DNA of 64,000 nt from Seminibacterium arietis (GCF_042675725.1 NZ_JBHTJN010000011.1:239716-303715); one strand, 5' to 3'; shown: positions 16,778-27,607, counted from the stretch's first letter. Notes: a model not told the origin generated them from the sequence alone. Program-made: numbers and translations.

Positions 16778-17992
16778 TTACTCCAAAGTCTTACCTTTTA
16801 ATTCGGGGATTAAATATAAAGTTGCAATCATATCAATTACATAAATTAAAGCTAAAAAACCAATAGCAAGAGAAAAAGAATAAGCAGACACTAAAGTACC
16901 AACAACAATAGGACCAAAACCACCCACAGCTCTCCCAAAGTTAAAAAGAACATTTTGTGCCGTTGCTCTAGCTTGAGTCGGATAAGCTTCCGCCATTAAG
17001 GCTCCGTAGCCTCCCATCATACCATTTACGAACATACCTAAGAAAGCTCCTGAAGCTAACATCGCAACTGGATTAGTTAATTGGGAATAGACGACAATAC
17101 TAATCACAGCACCAAATTGAAACAAAATAAAGCTTGGCTTACGCCCAAATCTATCCGCAATTTGTCCAAATATCCAAATTCCCCCCATCATGCCACAAAC
17201 TGTTATCGCAGTCCAAAGTCCAGATTTGGTTAGACTAAATCCAAGCTGATTGGCAAGAAAATTCGGCATCCAAATCATAATCCCGTAATAACCAAAATTT
17301 TGTACTGACGTTAAAATAGCTACACCGATACTTATTTTTATTGTCGCTTTGTCCTTTATTAGTAATTTAAAAGAATCAAAATTAGATAATTTTTCTTTTT
17401 CTAATTGAAGTGCGGTACGTCTTTGTAAAAATATCTTAGGTTCATGTAACTTTGAGCGTAAAATCCAAGCTACAAATGCAGGGAAAATACCAACAATAAA
17501 CATACCACGCCAACCAATTATAGGTAACAATAACGGGGTTAATAAAGTAGCCACTAAAACGCCTAGTTGCCACCCTAAAGCTACGTAAGAAGCTGCTCTT
17601 GCTCGATGACGTGCTGGCCAAGCTTCTATTGCTAATGCCATTCCTATGCCAAATTCACCGCCTAAACCAATACCTGCAACAGTACGATAAATTAGTAAAT
17701 CCCAATACCCTTGAGAAAAAGCACACAGTCCTGTAAATACTGCAAAAAGAACTATCGTCCAAGTTAATACTCTCACTCGTCCATAACGATCACTTAAAGT
17801 ACCGAATACAATACCGCCAACTACTGCTCCAATTAAAGTCCAAGTAACAAGTGAGCCTGCTTGAGCTGGTGACAATGCTAGATCAGTAGAAATTGCCGTT
17901 AACATAAAACCAAGAATGAGTAAATCGAAACCGTCCATTGCGTAGCCCACAACAGATCCCAATAAAGCTTTCCAGCCATAATTATTTGTCAT
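16778..17992 (-). CDS. Major facilitator superfamily transporter, substrate unknown
   Basis: A 404-residue, 12-helix MFS protein with the two loop motifs GTLSDRYGRVR (between helices 2 and 3) and GQIADRFGRKP (helices 8 and 9). The MDGFDLLILGFML start and the GIGLGGEFGIGM stretch resemble the sialate/aromatic-acid:H+ symporter branch. It is a single gene, convergent with metNIQ and downstream of glmS but divided from it by a hairpin. No adjacent catabolic genes indicate the substrate; proximity to glmS (amino sugars) is only suggestive. Confidence 0.85.
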   Translation of the reverse strand: MTNNYGWKALLGSVVGYAMDGFDLLILGFMLTAISTDLALSPAQAGSLVTWTLIGAVVGGIVFGTLSDRYGRVRVLTWTIVLFAVFTGLCAFSQGYWDLLIYRTVAGIGLGGEFGIGMALAIEAWPARHRARAASYVALGWQLGVLVATLLTPLLLPIIGWRGMFIVGIFPAFVAWILRSKLHEPKIFLQRRTALQLEKEKLSNFDSFKLLIKDKATIKISIGVAILTSVQNFGYYGIMIWMPNFLANQLGFSLTKSGLWTAITVCGMMGGIWIFGQIADRFGRKPSFILFQFGAVISIVVYSQLTNPVAMLASGAFLGMFVNGMMGGYGALMAEAYPTQARATAQNVLFNFGRAVGGFGPIVVGTLVSAYSFSLAIGFLALIYVIDMIATLYLIPELKGKTLE

Positions 17993-18049
17993 ATGAAATC
18001 CTTTTGCTATTCACAGATAGCATTTAAAGTTAATTTGAAAGGTTGATTG

Positions 18050-18107
18050 AAAAAATCACGGCGTAGTGTAACGAATTTAAACTCTTTTCGCAACTAAAAC
18101 ACCGTGA
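18050..18107 (-). terminator. Probable terminator of glmS
   Basis: On the minus strand TCACGGTGT pairs with ACGCCGTGA (9 bp, one G-U), enclosing a further partial stem, and is followed by TTTTTT. It lies about 75 bp after the glmS stop, before the MFS gene. Confidence 0.6.
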
Positions 18108-18180
18108 ATAAATGTTAGTAGTATTTAATCAATTACAGGAAAAATTTCCTTCACTCACGCTTATATAAAAACTTGAAACT

Positions 18181-20013
18181 CTATTCCACTGTTACTGATT
18201 TTGCTAAATTGCGAGGTTGATCGACATCTGTTCCTTTAATAAGAGCTACATGATATGCCAATAGCTGCATTGGGATAGTGTAAAATATAGGTGCAACTAT
18301 TTCATTTACTGTAAGCATTGTAATAATTTTCATTCCGTCAGTCTCAATGAATCCTGCTTCTTTATCTGCAAATACATATAATTGTCCGCCTCTAGCCCTT
18401 ACTTCTTCAATATTAGACTTCAATTTTTCTAATAAGTCATTCGTCGGTGCAACAACAATGACGGGCATATCTCCATCAATCAGTGCCAATGGTCCATGTT
18501 TTAATTCACCAGCAGCATAAGCTTCTGCATGAATATAAGAAATTTCCTTCAATTTAAGAGCAGCTTCCATTGCTATTGGATAGAACTCTCCTCGCCCCAA
18601 AAAGAGAGTATGATGTTTTTCTGCAAAATCTTCAGCCAGTTTTTCGATCTTTTTATCAAAGATCAAAGCTTTTTCAATTTCACTTGGTACAGATTGTAAA
18701 GCATTTACAATTTCTTTCTCTTTTTCATCATTAATACGTCCATTTAATTTTCCAATTACTGCCACTAATATCAACATCGTAGCTAACTGTGTAGTAAATG
18801 CTTTAGTTGAGGCCACACCAATTTCTACTCCAGCACGAGTCATGAAAGCAAGATCTGATTCACGTACTAGAGAAGAGCCTGCAACATTGCAAATTGTCAT
18901 TGTTGCCATATACCCTTTTTTCTTTGCTAGACGTAATGCAGCTAATGTATCCGCTGTTTCACCTGATTGAGAAAGCGTTAATAATAAACTATTTGGACGA
19001 GTAACGAATTTTCGATAGCGAAATTCCGAAGCAATTTCTACATCGCAACTAATTCCAGCTAAAGATTCAAACCAATAACGAGCAACCATACCAGAATTGT
19101 AAGAAGTACCACAAGCAACAATCTGTACGTGCTCTACGTTCTTCAATATATCTTTTGCTCCATTACCAATACTTTCAATAATAACATTGTTATGATTGAT
19201 TCGACCCTCCATTGTATTAATTAGTGCGGTAGGTTGTTCAAAAATTTCTTTTTGCATGAAATGACGAAATTTCCCTTTTTCGGTAGCATCATTTTCCAAA
19301 TTAGACTCATGAACTACACGTTCAACTCTTTGTCCCGTAGCATCATAAATTGCTACAGTACGGCGAGTAATTTCAGCGATGTCTCCCTCTTCTAAAAAAA
19401 TAAAACGTCTAGTTACACTTAATAATGCTAATTGATCAGAAGCCAAAAAGTTTTCACCAATCCCTAAACCAATCACCAAAGGACTACCTGAACGTGCTGC
19501 AACTAAATGGCTTGGATCATTTTTGTCCATAACAACCATACCATATGCACCTGTTAGCTGTGAAACTACTTGTTTCACTGCATGTAGTAGATTATTAGTA
19601 TTCTGCATTTCCCAATGAATCAAATGCACAATAACTTCAGTATCTGTTTGTGAAAGAAAAATATATCCTCGTTCAATTAAAAGTTGTCGTAGTTCTTCAT
19701 AATTTTCAATGATACCGTTATGTACTACTGCAAAATTGCCTGATAGATGAGGGTGTGCATTGGCTTCAGAGGGTTCGCCGTGAGTTGCCCAACGAGTGTG
19801 GGCAATACCTGTCCCTCCTAGGAGTGGAGTTTGTTCAACAGCTTCATCTAATGCTTTTACTTTTCCAAGACGTCGAACATGTTGCAACTCATTTTTTTCA
19901 TTTACTACAGCTAATCCCGCTGAATCATATCCTCTATACTCCAAACGATGTAATCCGTTGATTAAAATTTCAGCCACGTCACGCTGTGCAACAGCACCAA
20001 CAATACCACACAT
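18181..20013 (-). CDS. glmS: Glutamine-fructose-6-phosphate aminotransferase
   Basis: A 610-residue enzyme of exactly the usual length. MCGIVGAV provides the catalytic Cys2 of the N-terminal glutaminase domain, and two SIS isomerase domains follow (CGTSYNSG, LSQSGETADTLAAL). It ends PRNLAKSVTVE, the conserved C-terminus. It makes glucosamine-6-phosphate, the first step to UDP-GlcNAc for peptidoglycan and lipid A. An uptake sequence lies in its leader. The leader shows no glmS ribozyme, as expected for this group. Confidence 0.98.
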   Translation of the reverse strand: MCGIVGAVAQRDVAEILINGLHRLEYRGYDSAGLAVVNEKNELQHVRRLGKVKALDEAVEQTPLLGGTGIAHTRWATHGEPSEANAHPHLSGNFAVVHNGIIENYEELRQLLIERGYIFLSQTDTEVIVHLIHWEMQNTNNLLHAVKQVVSQLTGAYGMVVMDKNDPSHLVAARSGSPLVIGLGIGENFLASDQLALLSVTRRFIFLEEGDIAEITRRTVAIYDATGQRVERVVHESNLENDATEKGKFRHFMQKEIFEQPTALINTMEGRINHNNVIIESIGNGAKDILKNVEHVQIVACGTSYNSGMVARYWFESLAGISCDVEIASEFRYRKFVTRPNSLLLTLSQSGETADTLAALRLAKKKGYMATMTICNVAGSSLVRESDLAFMTRAGVEIGVASTKAFTTQLATMLILVAVIGKLNGRINDEKEKEIVNALQSVPSEIEKALIFDKKIEKLAEDFAEKHHTLFLGRGEFYPIAMEAALKLKEISYIHAEAYAAGELKHGPLALIDGDMPVIVVAPTNDLLEKLKSNIEEVRARGGQLYVFADKEAGFIETDGMKIITMLTVNEIVAPIFYTIPMQLLAYHVALIKGTDVDQPRNLAKSVTVE

Positions 20014-20185
20014 AACTTTTTCCTTTTAAAAATAAAATGATAAACCGCACTTACACAATAATTTGCAGGACAATTAATCTCCTTTCGCAAGATTATAGAT
20101 ATTGACATTCAAAGTAAATAAAAAACTTCATAAAATAGAGTATTTTTGAAAAGTAAAGCAATAACGCTAATAATTTTATCATAAC

Positions 20186-20210
20186 AAAAACCCCCTATAA
20201 TTTAGGGGGT
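20186..20210 (-). terminator. Rho-independent terminator of the HU gene
   Basis: ACCCCCTA / TAGGGGGT stem with an A+T loop and a run of five T on the minus strand, 20 bp after the HU stop. Confidence 0.93.
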
Positions 20211-20231
20211 CATTATAATTAATAGGTTTTC

Positions 20232-20504
20232 TTATTTGACAGAATCTTTTAACGCTTTGCCAGCAACAAACGCAGGTACTTTAGAGGCTGGAATTTGAAT
20301 TTCTTTTCCTGTTTGTGGGTTACGACCAGTGCGTGCTTTACGTTCATTTACTTTGAATGTTCCAAAGCCGATTAATTGAACAGTGTCGCCTGATTTTAGA
20401 CTTGCCGTAATAGCCTCTAACGTAGCTTCTAATGCTACTTTTGCTTGTTTTTTAGTTAAGTCAGCAGATTCTGCAATTGCCTCAATTAAATCTGTTTTGT
20501 TCAT
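20232..20504 (-). CDS. hupA: Histone-like DNA-binding protein HU
   Basis: A 90-residue HU/IHF-family protein with the DNA-arm signature GFGTFKVNERKARTGRNPQTG and a helical N-terminus (MNKTDLIEAIAE). The length and the KEIQIPASKVPAFVAGKALKD tail fit HU-alpha rather than IHF. It bends and compacts DNA as a dimer. It is a single gene with its own terminator, downstream of yjaG. Confidence 0.96.
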   Translation of the reverse strand: MNKTDLIEAIAESADLTKKQAKVALEATLEAITASLKSGDTVQLIGFGTFKVNERKARTGRNPQTGKEIQIPASKVPAFVAGKALKDSVK

Positions 20505-20659
20505 AAATTTGTACCTTCTATTTTATTTAAATTAACGGCATCACAACAACAATATGATTGCCTGAGAACCATAACTACTGTAACCATAGTCTTATAAAGG
20601 ATAATCTAAATTTTATATAAACTAAAGCACTATATATAAAATTTGCTAACTAAATCACA

Positions 20660-21250
20660 TTATTGTTTAATTTCTACTCCAATATTTGAAATTCTACTGT
20701 TCACTAGCTCACTTTTCAAATCTAAAATCAGTTCAATATCACGTTTTTCACACGCTCGTAAAATACGGTAAATTTGCCATTGGAGGTCTAATTCTTGTTG
20801 AATTGCTTCTGAGTTTCTCAATTCTTGCTCTGACAATTCGTGATCGGATTCCATTTCTAGCATACTAGCAACAGTATGCAATGAAATCTGACTGATTCTT
20901 ATCGCTTGTTCTAACGTTGAGCCTGCGATGATACTATGCAATGTTTCAGCAAGCGATTCACATGAATCAATTGCAGGAAAAATGCCGTAAAAATCATAGT
21001 CGTTAATATTTGGAATAATATTTTCTAACTTTTCTAATTGGTTTTCAAAATTGATTTTTGCACCTTTAACAGTTAAGAATTCCCATACTAAATTTAAAAT
21101 AGAATAGTAAATTTTCGCTTTTTCAGGTTGATTTGTCACCTTGCAAAATAAATGAAAATTAGGATACATTCTGGAACAAAGACATGCCATAAAAGTCAAA
21201 TGTTGCCAGCTTTCAAGATTAGCCAATCTCTTATGAATAGGATTTTGCAT
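20660..21250 (-). CDS. yjaG: YjaG family protein (DUF416)
   Basis: A 196-residue cytoplasmic protein matching the DUF416/YjaG family (HLTFMACLCSRMYPNF, FYGIFPAIDSCESLAE). The function is not established. It follows hemE with a 3-bp gap and precedes the HU gene, a neighbourhood also seen in other gamma-proteobacteria (hemE-yjaG-hupA). Confidence 0.88.
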   Translation of the reverse strand: MQNPIHKRLANLESWQHLTFMACLCSRMYPNFHLFCKVTNQPEKAKIYYSILNLVWEFLTVKGAKINFENQLEKLENIIPNINDYDFYGIFPAIDSCESLAETLHSIIAGSTLEQAIRISQISLHTVASMLEMESDHELSEQELRNSEAIQQELDLQWQIYRILRACEKRDIELILDLKSELVNSRISNIGVEIKQ

Positions 21251-21253
21251 AAA

Positions 21254-22330
21254 CTATACCGCACTTTGTTGATGATAAGCTTTAGAATATTGATGAACTG
21301 CATCAACAAGAATTTTAGGATTCTGTACTGGAACATCTTGATGAATCCCATGACCTAAATTGAAAATATGTCCACTACCTTGTCCAAAGTCAGATAAAAT
21401 TTTCTTAACTTCCATTTTTATATACTCTGGTGATGCATATAACACTGAAGGATCTAAATTGCCCTGAAGAGCTACTTTATTACCAATGCGTCTTTTTGCT
21501 TCACTTAGATTTACAGTCCAATCCAAACCAACCGCATCACATCCAGTTGCAGCGATAGCTTCCAACCACCCACCGCCACCTTTAGTAAACAAAGTAACTG
21601 GCACTTTACGACCTTCATTTTCCCGAACTAAATTAGCAACAATTTTATGCATGTACTGTAAAGAGAAGTCTTTATACTCACGATGTCCTAGCACTCCACC
21701 CCAAGTATCAAAAATCATCACAGCTTGACTACCCGCTTTAATTTGAGCATTTAAGTACAATATTACCGACTCAGCTAGCTTATCTAATAATTGATGCAAT
21801 AAATGCGGTTCAGAATACAGCATTTTCTTTATTTTCGTGAAAGATTTACTGCTCCCACCTTCTACCATATAAGTCGCCAACGTCCAAGGACTACCTGAGA
21901 ACCCAATTAATGGAACATCTCCTTTGAGTTCTCTTCGAATAACTCGCACAGCGTTCATAACATATTGTAATTCGTCCTCAGGATCAGGTATTGGTAAATT
22001 TTGTACCGCTCTTTGACTATCTACTGGATATGCAAATTTAGGTCCTTCTCCAGCTCCAAAACTCAATCCCAATCCCATCGCATCAGGAATAGTTAAAATA
22101 TCGGAAAATAAAATCGCAGCATCTAATTCATAACGACGTAAAGGTTGAAGTGTCACTTCACAGGCTAATTCTGCATTACGACACAAAGACATAAAGTCAC
22201 CAGCTAATGCTCTAGTGGCTTTATACTCAGGTAAATATCGTCCTGCTTGTCGCATCATCCAAATTGGTGTCATATCCACTGGCTCACGTAATAACGCTTT
22301 CAAATAGCGATCATTTTTTAACACTGTCAT
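21254..22330 (-). CDS. hemE: Uroporphyrinogen decarboxylase
   Basis: A 358-residue enzyme with the active-site signature PIWMMRQAGRYLPEY near the N-terminus and GFSGSPWTLATYMVEGG. It decarboxylates uroporphyrinogen III to coproporphyrinogen III in heme synthesis. Its presence suggests that this organism makes heme, unlike heme-requiring H. influenzae, though one gene is not proof. It overlaps nudC by 4 bp (ATGA) and is followed closely by yjaG. Confidence 0.97.
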   Translation of the reverse strand: MTVLKNDRYLKALLREPVDMTPIWMMRQAGRYLPEYKATRALAGDFMSLCRNAELACEVTLQPLRRYELDAAILFSDILTIPDAMGLGLSFGAGEGPKFAYPVDSQRAVQNLPIPDPEDELQYVMNAVRVIRRELKGDVPLIGFSGSPWTLATYMVEGGSSKSFTKIKKMLYSEPHLLHQLLDKLAESVILYLNAQIKAGSQAVMIFDTWGGVLGHREYKDFSLQYMHKIVANLVRENEGRKVPVTLFTKGGGGWLEAIAATGCDAVGLDWTVNLSEAKRRIGNKVALQGNLDPSVLYASPEYIKMEVKKILSDFGQGSGHIFNLGHGIHQDVPVQNPKILVDAVHQYSKAYHQQSAV

Positions 22331-23127
22331 TGTTTTTCCTTACTTATTTTTTCTATTTTACAAAGTGCTACAGTTGCTTCAATTAACTGTAATGCAATTG
22401 TCCCTTTAGGTGGCAATTCTGGAAAAGGATCATCACAATGTTGCCATTTTCCATCATAAATTTCATCTACTTGAAATTTCAATTCCCCACTATCATAATC
22501 AGCTAAAAATCCTACCATTTGAGAATTTGGAAAAGACCATGGTTGACTACCAAAATAGCGAATATTTTTTATTTTGATCCCCGTTTCTTCTAAAACCTCT
22601 CGCTGTACACATTGCTCAAAAGTTTCACCAATTTCTACAAATCCTGCTACTGCGGTATAAATACCACCTTTATGTCTTAAATGGTTAACTAATAACATTT
22701 CTTGTCCACGCCTTACTACTACAATAATTGATGGACAAATAACGGGATAAAAACGTTGTCCACAAGATTCATTAACGCATTGTACTGCCCATTCATTTTT
22801 TACAAACTGTACTTTTCTTCCACATTTCCCGCAGAATTGATGCGTTTTAAAAAAATGATTAAGCCCAATAGCACGATTCAACAAACAAAACTGCTGTTCT
22901 GGTAAATGAAGTAGGCTACGCAATGACACATAATTAAAGTTTTGCGATATTGATTCTTCTACCCACCATACAGGTTGCCCATTCCACATACCTATTTTTT
23001 TACCTAGCAAGCCACAAATGCCCATTTTTAACGCTGTTCCAAAAGGCAGATCACCAGCTTCAATAGCAACACAACTTGCTTGAGTTAAAATCCAAAATCC
23101 ACTATCTGAAGGCTTCAGTTTTTGCAT
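22327..23127 (-). CDS. nudC: NAD-capped RNA hydrolase / NADH pyrophosphatase NudC
   Basis: A 266-residue Nudix hydrolase with a zinc ribbon (Cys99, Cys102, Cys117, Cys122) and a Nudix box at about residues 162-184 (GFVEIGETFEQC then REVLEETG). The SQPWSFPNSQM array that follows is the NADH-specific signature. It removes NAD caps from RNA and hydrolyses NADH. It is translationally coupled to hemE. Confidence 0.96.
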   Translation of the reverse strand: MQKLKPSDSGFWILTQASCVAIEAGDLPFGTALKMGICGLLGKKIGMWNGQPVWWVEESISQNFNYVSLRSLLHLPEQQFCLLNRAIGLNHFFKTHQFCGKCGRKVQFVKNEWAVQCVNESCGQRFYPVICPSIIVVVRRGQEMLLVNHLRHKGGIYTAVAGFVEIGETFEQCVQREVLEETGIKIKNIRYFGSQPWSFPNSQMVGFLADYDSGELKFQVDEIYDGKWQHCDDPFPELPPKGTIALQLIEATVALCKIEKISKEKQ

Positions 23128-23271
23128 AAATTTCCTTTATTTTCACCGCTCTTTATCAAGAAATGAACTTCTATAAGTTCAGTATTTTATACATATAAAT
23201 GCAGTAAGTAAAATTGCGAATTTATTAACCGCACTTTTAGATCTCATTTTTATAGTACATTATTCATACAA

Positions 23272-23301
23272 AAAACCCGAACTTAACTAAGTTCGGGTTT
23301 T
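23272..23301 (-). terminator. Rho-independent terminator of the rplJL-rpoBC unit
   Basis: AAACCCGAACTTA / TAAGTTCGGGTTT, a 13-bp stem with a very short loop, followed by T on the minus strand, about 17 bp after the rpoC stop. Confidence 0.92.
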
Positions 23302-23317
23302 AAACTATAGCAAATTT

Positions 23318-26300
23318 TTACTCAGCTTCATCTGCCATATTCAACATTTCAGCCAATGATGCAGTTGCATCTTCTGCGGTTACGGTAAATTCAGAAGCTA
23401 TCGCTTCTTCATCGGCAACTGACAATTTCACTTGAGGCTCCGTTACAATACTTGCCAAGCGATTTTTATGTCGATTTTGGTGATAAGCGAAACCTGTACC
23501 AGCAGGAATTAATCTTCCCACGATAACATTTTCTTTTAATCCACGTAATTCATCACGTTTACCTGCTACAGCTGCTTCTGTCAACACGCGTGTAGTTTCT
23601 TGGAATGATGCAGCAGAAATAAACGATTCTGTTGCTAAACTTGCTTTAGTAATACCAAGCAATTCTCGCTCAAATTCCACTAAAGGCTTACCTTCCATTG
23701 CACGTTTTCGATTGACAATTTTCACTCTTGCAACTTCTACTTGCTCACCCTCTAAAAACTCAGAGTCGTATGCTTTTGTAATAATTGCCTTGCGCAACAT
23801 TTGGCGAACAATAACTTCAATATGTTTATCGTTAATTTTCACCCCTTGTAAGCGGTACACTTCTTGTACTTCATTAACGATATAATCAGTTACAGCATGA
23901 ACGCCACGTAAACGTAAAATGTCATGTGGTGTTTCTGCACCATCAGAAATTAAATCTCCACGCTGTACCATTTCTCCCTCAAACACATTGAGTTGACGCC
24001 ATTTTGGAATCATTTCCTCATGTACATCACCTTCTGCTGGGGTAATTAACAAACGGCGTTTACCTTTCGTTTCTTTACCAAAAGACACAATACCCGAAAT
24101 CTCTGCTAAAATAGCTGGCTCTTTCGGTTTACGTGCTTCGAAAAGATCCGCTACGCGTGGAAGACCCCCAGTAATATCTTTTGTTCCAACAGACTCTTGA
24201 GGAATACGAGCTAAAGGCTCCCCAATTGAAACCTCTGCACCATCATCTAAAGTAACAATAGCTTTACCTGGTAAGAAATACTGAGCAATAACATCAGTGT
24301 TTGGAATAAATATGTCATTACCTTTTGCATCAACTAATTTCAAAGCAGGACGTAGATCTTTACCAGCTGTCGCACGTTCACCTACATCTTGTACTACGAT
24401 AGAGGAAAGTCCCGTTAATTCATCAGTCTGACGAGTAACAGTTAAACCATCGATAATATCTACAAATTTAACAAAACCCGATACCTCAGAAACTACAGGC
24501 ATAGTATGAGGATCCCAATTTGCTACTGTTTCACCAGCATTAACTTCTTGTCCATCTGCTTTATTTAATACCGCACCATAAGGAACTTTATAGTGTTCTT
24601 TAGTACGTCCGAAAGCATCAATAATCGTTAATTCTGTATTACGAGAAGTTAGTACTAATTTATTGTCTTTGTTAGTAACGAATTTCACATTAGCCAAACG
24701 CAAAGTACCAGTATTTTTTACTTGTATGCTAGATTCTTTAGCTGCTGCAGATGCAGCTCCACCGATATGGAATGTACGCATGGTTAACTGTGTACCAGGT
24801 TCACCGATAGATTGTGCAGCAATAACACCTACTGCCTCACCTTGGTTAATCAAGTGTCCACGAGCCAAATCACGACCATAGCATTTTGCACAAACCCCAA
24901 AATCAGTATCACAAGTTACAACTGAACGTACTTTGATGGTATCAACTGAATTTTCATCAATTAAATCGCAAAGTTTTTCATCAATCATCGTATTACGAGG
25001 AATAAGAACTTCGCCCGTACCTGGTTTCAAGACATCTTCAGCAACTACTCGACCCAATACTCGTTCACGTAACGGCTCTTTCACATCCCCACCTTCAATG
25101 AGCGGGGTCATTACTACACCTTCATGTGTACCACAGTCATCCTCAATAATAACAAGGTCTTGTGCTACATCAACCAAACGGCGAGTCAAATAACCTGAAT
25201 TTGCAGTTTTTAACGCTGTATCAGCTAAACCTTTACGTGCCCCATGAGTTGAAATAAAGTATTGTAAAACGTTCAATCCTTCACGGAAGTTTGCTGTAAT
25301 TGGTGTCTCAATAATTGAACCATCTGGACGAGCCATCAAACCACGCATTCCTGCTAGCTGACGAATTTGTGCAGCAGAACCACGAGCCCCAGAATCAGCC
25401 ATCATGAAAATACTGTTAAAAGATTTTTGCTTTTCAGGTTGACCATCACGATTGATAACCTCTTCTGTTTCTAAGTTAGTCATCATAGCTTTCGCGACTT
25501 TATCATTAGCAGCAGCCCAAATATCGATTACTTTATTGTATCGCTCCCCAGCTGTAACTAAACCTGAATTAAATTGGTCTTGAATCTCAGCGACTTCTTT
25601 TTCCGCTTCAGAAATAATGCTATATTTCTGCTCAGGGATAACCATATCATCAATACCGACAGAGGATCCCGAGCGAGCAGCATACGCAAAACCCGTATAC
25701 ATTATTTTATCAGCAAACATAACACTTGCTTTCAAGCCTAAGCGACGATAGCTTTCATTAATCAATTTAGAAATTGCTTTTTTACCTAAAGCTTGATTAA
25801 ACAAATTAAATGGCATACCTTTAGGTGCAATCATCCATAATATGGCACGGCCAATAGTAGTATCTACTAACTCAGTTTTTGGCTTCAACTCATTTGAAGC
25901 ATCTTTAACCCACTCGGTAATCCGCACTTTAACTCGAGAATGTAACTCTACTTGACCTGTGCAATATGCTTTTTCAGCTTCACGTGGGTCTTGCAATAGC
26001 ATTCCTTCACCTTTACCATTCACTTTCTCACGGGTCATATAGTAAAGACCTAATACCACGTCTTGTGAAGGCACAATGATAGGTTCACCATTTGCTGGTG
26101 ATAAAATATTGTTAGTTGACATCATCAAAGCTCTAGCTTCTAATTGAGCTTCAAGCGTTAATGGCACATGAACTGCCATTTGGTCACCATCGAAGTCAGC
26201 GTTAAACGCCGCACAAACTAATGGATGTAACTGAATTGCTTTACCTTCAATTAGAATTGGTTCAAACGCTTGAATCCCCAAACGATGCAATGTTGGTGCA

Positions 26301-27577
26301 CGGTTCAATAGAATTGGATGCTCACGAATAACCTCTGCTAAAATATCCCATACAATAGCCTCTTCGCGTTCAACCATTTTTTTCGCAGCTTTGATTGTTG
26401 TAGCATAACCACGACTTTCTAGTTTTGAATAAATAAATGGACGGAACAATTCCAATGCCATTTTTTTCGGTAAGCCACATTGATGCAAATGCAAGTAAGG
26501 TCCTACAGTGATTACAGAACGACCAGAATAGTCTACTCGTTTTCCAAGCAAGTTTTGACGGAAACGACCTTGCTTACCTTTAATCATATCAGCTAACGAT
26601 TTTAATGGTCGGCGGTTAGAACCTGTAATTGCTCGACCACGACGTCCATTATCTAATAATGCATCGACAGACTCTTGTAGCATCCGCTTTTCATTACGCA
26701 CGATAATATCTGGTGCAATCAAATCTAATAAACGTTTTAAACGATTATTACGATTAATTACTCTACGATATAGATCATTCAAATCTGAAGTAGCAAAACG
26801 TCCTCCATCGAGAGGAACTAATGGACGTAAATCTGGTGGTAACACTGGTAATACAGTCATTACCATCCACTCAGGTTTATTACCTGATTGAATAAACGCT
26901 TCTAATAATTTCAGACGCTTAGTAATTTTTTTACGCTTAGTTTCCGAATTAGTTTCTTGTAGCTCTTCACGCAATTTCTCACATTCGTGCTGCAAATCCA
27001 TATCACGTAACAACGCTTGGATTGCTTCAGCTCCCATTTTCGCATCAAATTCATCAGCCCAACGATCTTCAGCATCAATATATTGTTCTTCAGTTAACAG
27101 CTGACCTTTTTCAAGATCTGTCATTCCTGGCTCTATTACAATATAAGATTCAAAATAAAGTACTCGTTCAATATCACGCAAAGGCATATCTAATAACAAA
27201 CCAATACGAGATGGCAATGATTTTAAAAACCAAATGTGAGCTACTGGTGAGGCTAACTCAATATGCCCCATACGTTCACGACGCACTTTAGCTTGTGTTA
27301 CTTCAACACCACATTTCTCACAAATAACACCACGGTGTTTGAGACGCTTGTATTTTCCACACAAACACTCATAATCTTTTACTGGTCCAAAAATTCTAGC
27401 ACAGAAAAGCCCGTCTCGTTCTGGTTTAAACGTACGGTAATTGATAGTTTCTGGCTTTTTAACCTCACCATAAGACCATGAACGAATCATGTCTGGCGAT
27501 GCTAAACCAATTTTAATCACATCAAAATCTTCACTTGTTTTTGATTGTGCTTTTAAAAACTTGACTAAGTCTTTCAC
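23318..27577 (-). CDS. rpoC: RNA polymerase beta' subunit
   Basis: The catalytic Mg-binding NADFDGDQ motif, the N-terminal zinc site (CLCGKYKRLKHRG then CEKCG) and the full RpoC length are present. The start is placed at GTG 27577 (VKDLVKFLKAQ), preceded by AGGAGC 6 nt upstream and matching the usual RpoC N-terminus. The frame stays open a further 11 codons upstream, but that part would include the ribosome site. The product is about 1,419 residues. It is cotranscribed with rpoB across a gap holding an inverted pair of uptake sequences. Confidence 0.97.
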   Translation of the reverse strand: MKDLVKFLKAQSKTSEDFDVIKIGLASPDMIRSWSYGEVKKPETINYRTFKPERDGLFCARIFGPVKDYECLCGKYKRLKHRGVICEKCGVEVTQAKVRRERMGHIELASPVAHIWFLKSLPSRIGLLLDMPLRDIERVLYFESYIVIEPGMTDLEKGQLLTEEQYIDAEDRWADEFDAKMGAEAIQALLRDMDLQHECEKLREELQETNSETKRKKITKRLKLLEAFIQSGNKPEWMVMTVLPVLPPDLRPLVPLDGGRFATSDLNDLYRRVINRNNRLKRLLDLIAPDIIVRNEKRMLQESVDALLDNGRRGRAITGSNRRPLKSLADMIKGKQGRFRQNLLGKRVDYSGRSVITVGPYLHLHQCGLPKKMALELFRPFIYSKLESRGYATTIKAAKKMVEREEAIVWDILAEVIREHPILLNRAPTLHRLGIQAFEPILIEGKAIQLHPLVCAAFNADFDGDQMAVHVPLTLEAQLEARALMMSTNNILSPANGEPIIVPSQDVVLGLYYMTREKVNGKGEGMLLQDPREAEKAYCTGQVELHSRVKVRITEWVKDASNELKPKTELVDTTIGRAILWMIAPKGMPFNLFNQALGKKAISKLINESYRRLGLKASVMFADKIMYTGFAYAARSGSSVGIDDMVIPEQKYSIISEAEKEVAEIQDQFNSGLVTAGERYNKVIDIWAAANDKVAKAMMTNLETEEVINRDGQPEKQKSFNSIFMMADSGARGSAAQIRQLAGMRGLMARPDGSIIETPITANFREGLNVLQYFISTHGARKGLADTALKTANSGYLTRRLVDVAQDLVIIEDDCGTHEGVVMTPLIEGGDVKEPLRERVLGRVVAEDVLKPGTGEVLIPRNTMIDEKLCDLIDENSVDTIKVRSVVTCDTDFGVCAKCYGRDLARGHLINQGEAVGVIAAQSIGEPGTQLTMRTFHIGGAASAAAKESSIQVKNTGTLRLANVKFVTNKDNKLVLTSRNTELTIIDAFGRTKEHYKVPYGAVLNKADGQEVNAGETVANWDPHTMPVVSEVSGFVKFVDIIDGLTVTRQTDELTGLSSIVVQDVGERATAGKDLRPALKLVDAKGNDIFIPNTDVIAQYFLPGKAIVTLDDGAEVSIGEPLARIPQESVGTKDITGGLPRVADLFEARKPKEPAILAEISGIVSFGKETKGKRRLLITPAEGDVHEEMIPKWRQLNVFEGEMVQRGDLISDGAETPHDILRLRGVHAVTDYIVNEVQEVYRLQGVKINDKHIEVIVRQMLRKAIITKAYDSEFLEGEQVEVARVKIVNRKRAMEGKPLVEFERELLGITKASLATESFISAASFQETTRVLTEAAVAGKRDELRGLKENVIVGRLIPAGTGFAYHQNRHKNRLASIVTEPQVKLSVADEEAIASEFTVTAEDATASLAEMLNMADEAE

Positions 27578-27607
27578 AGATCTGCTCCTATCGGAGTTAA
27601 ACTTATT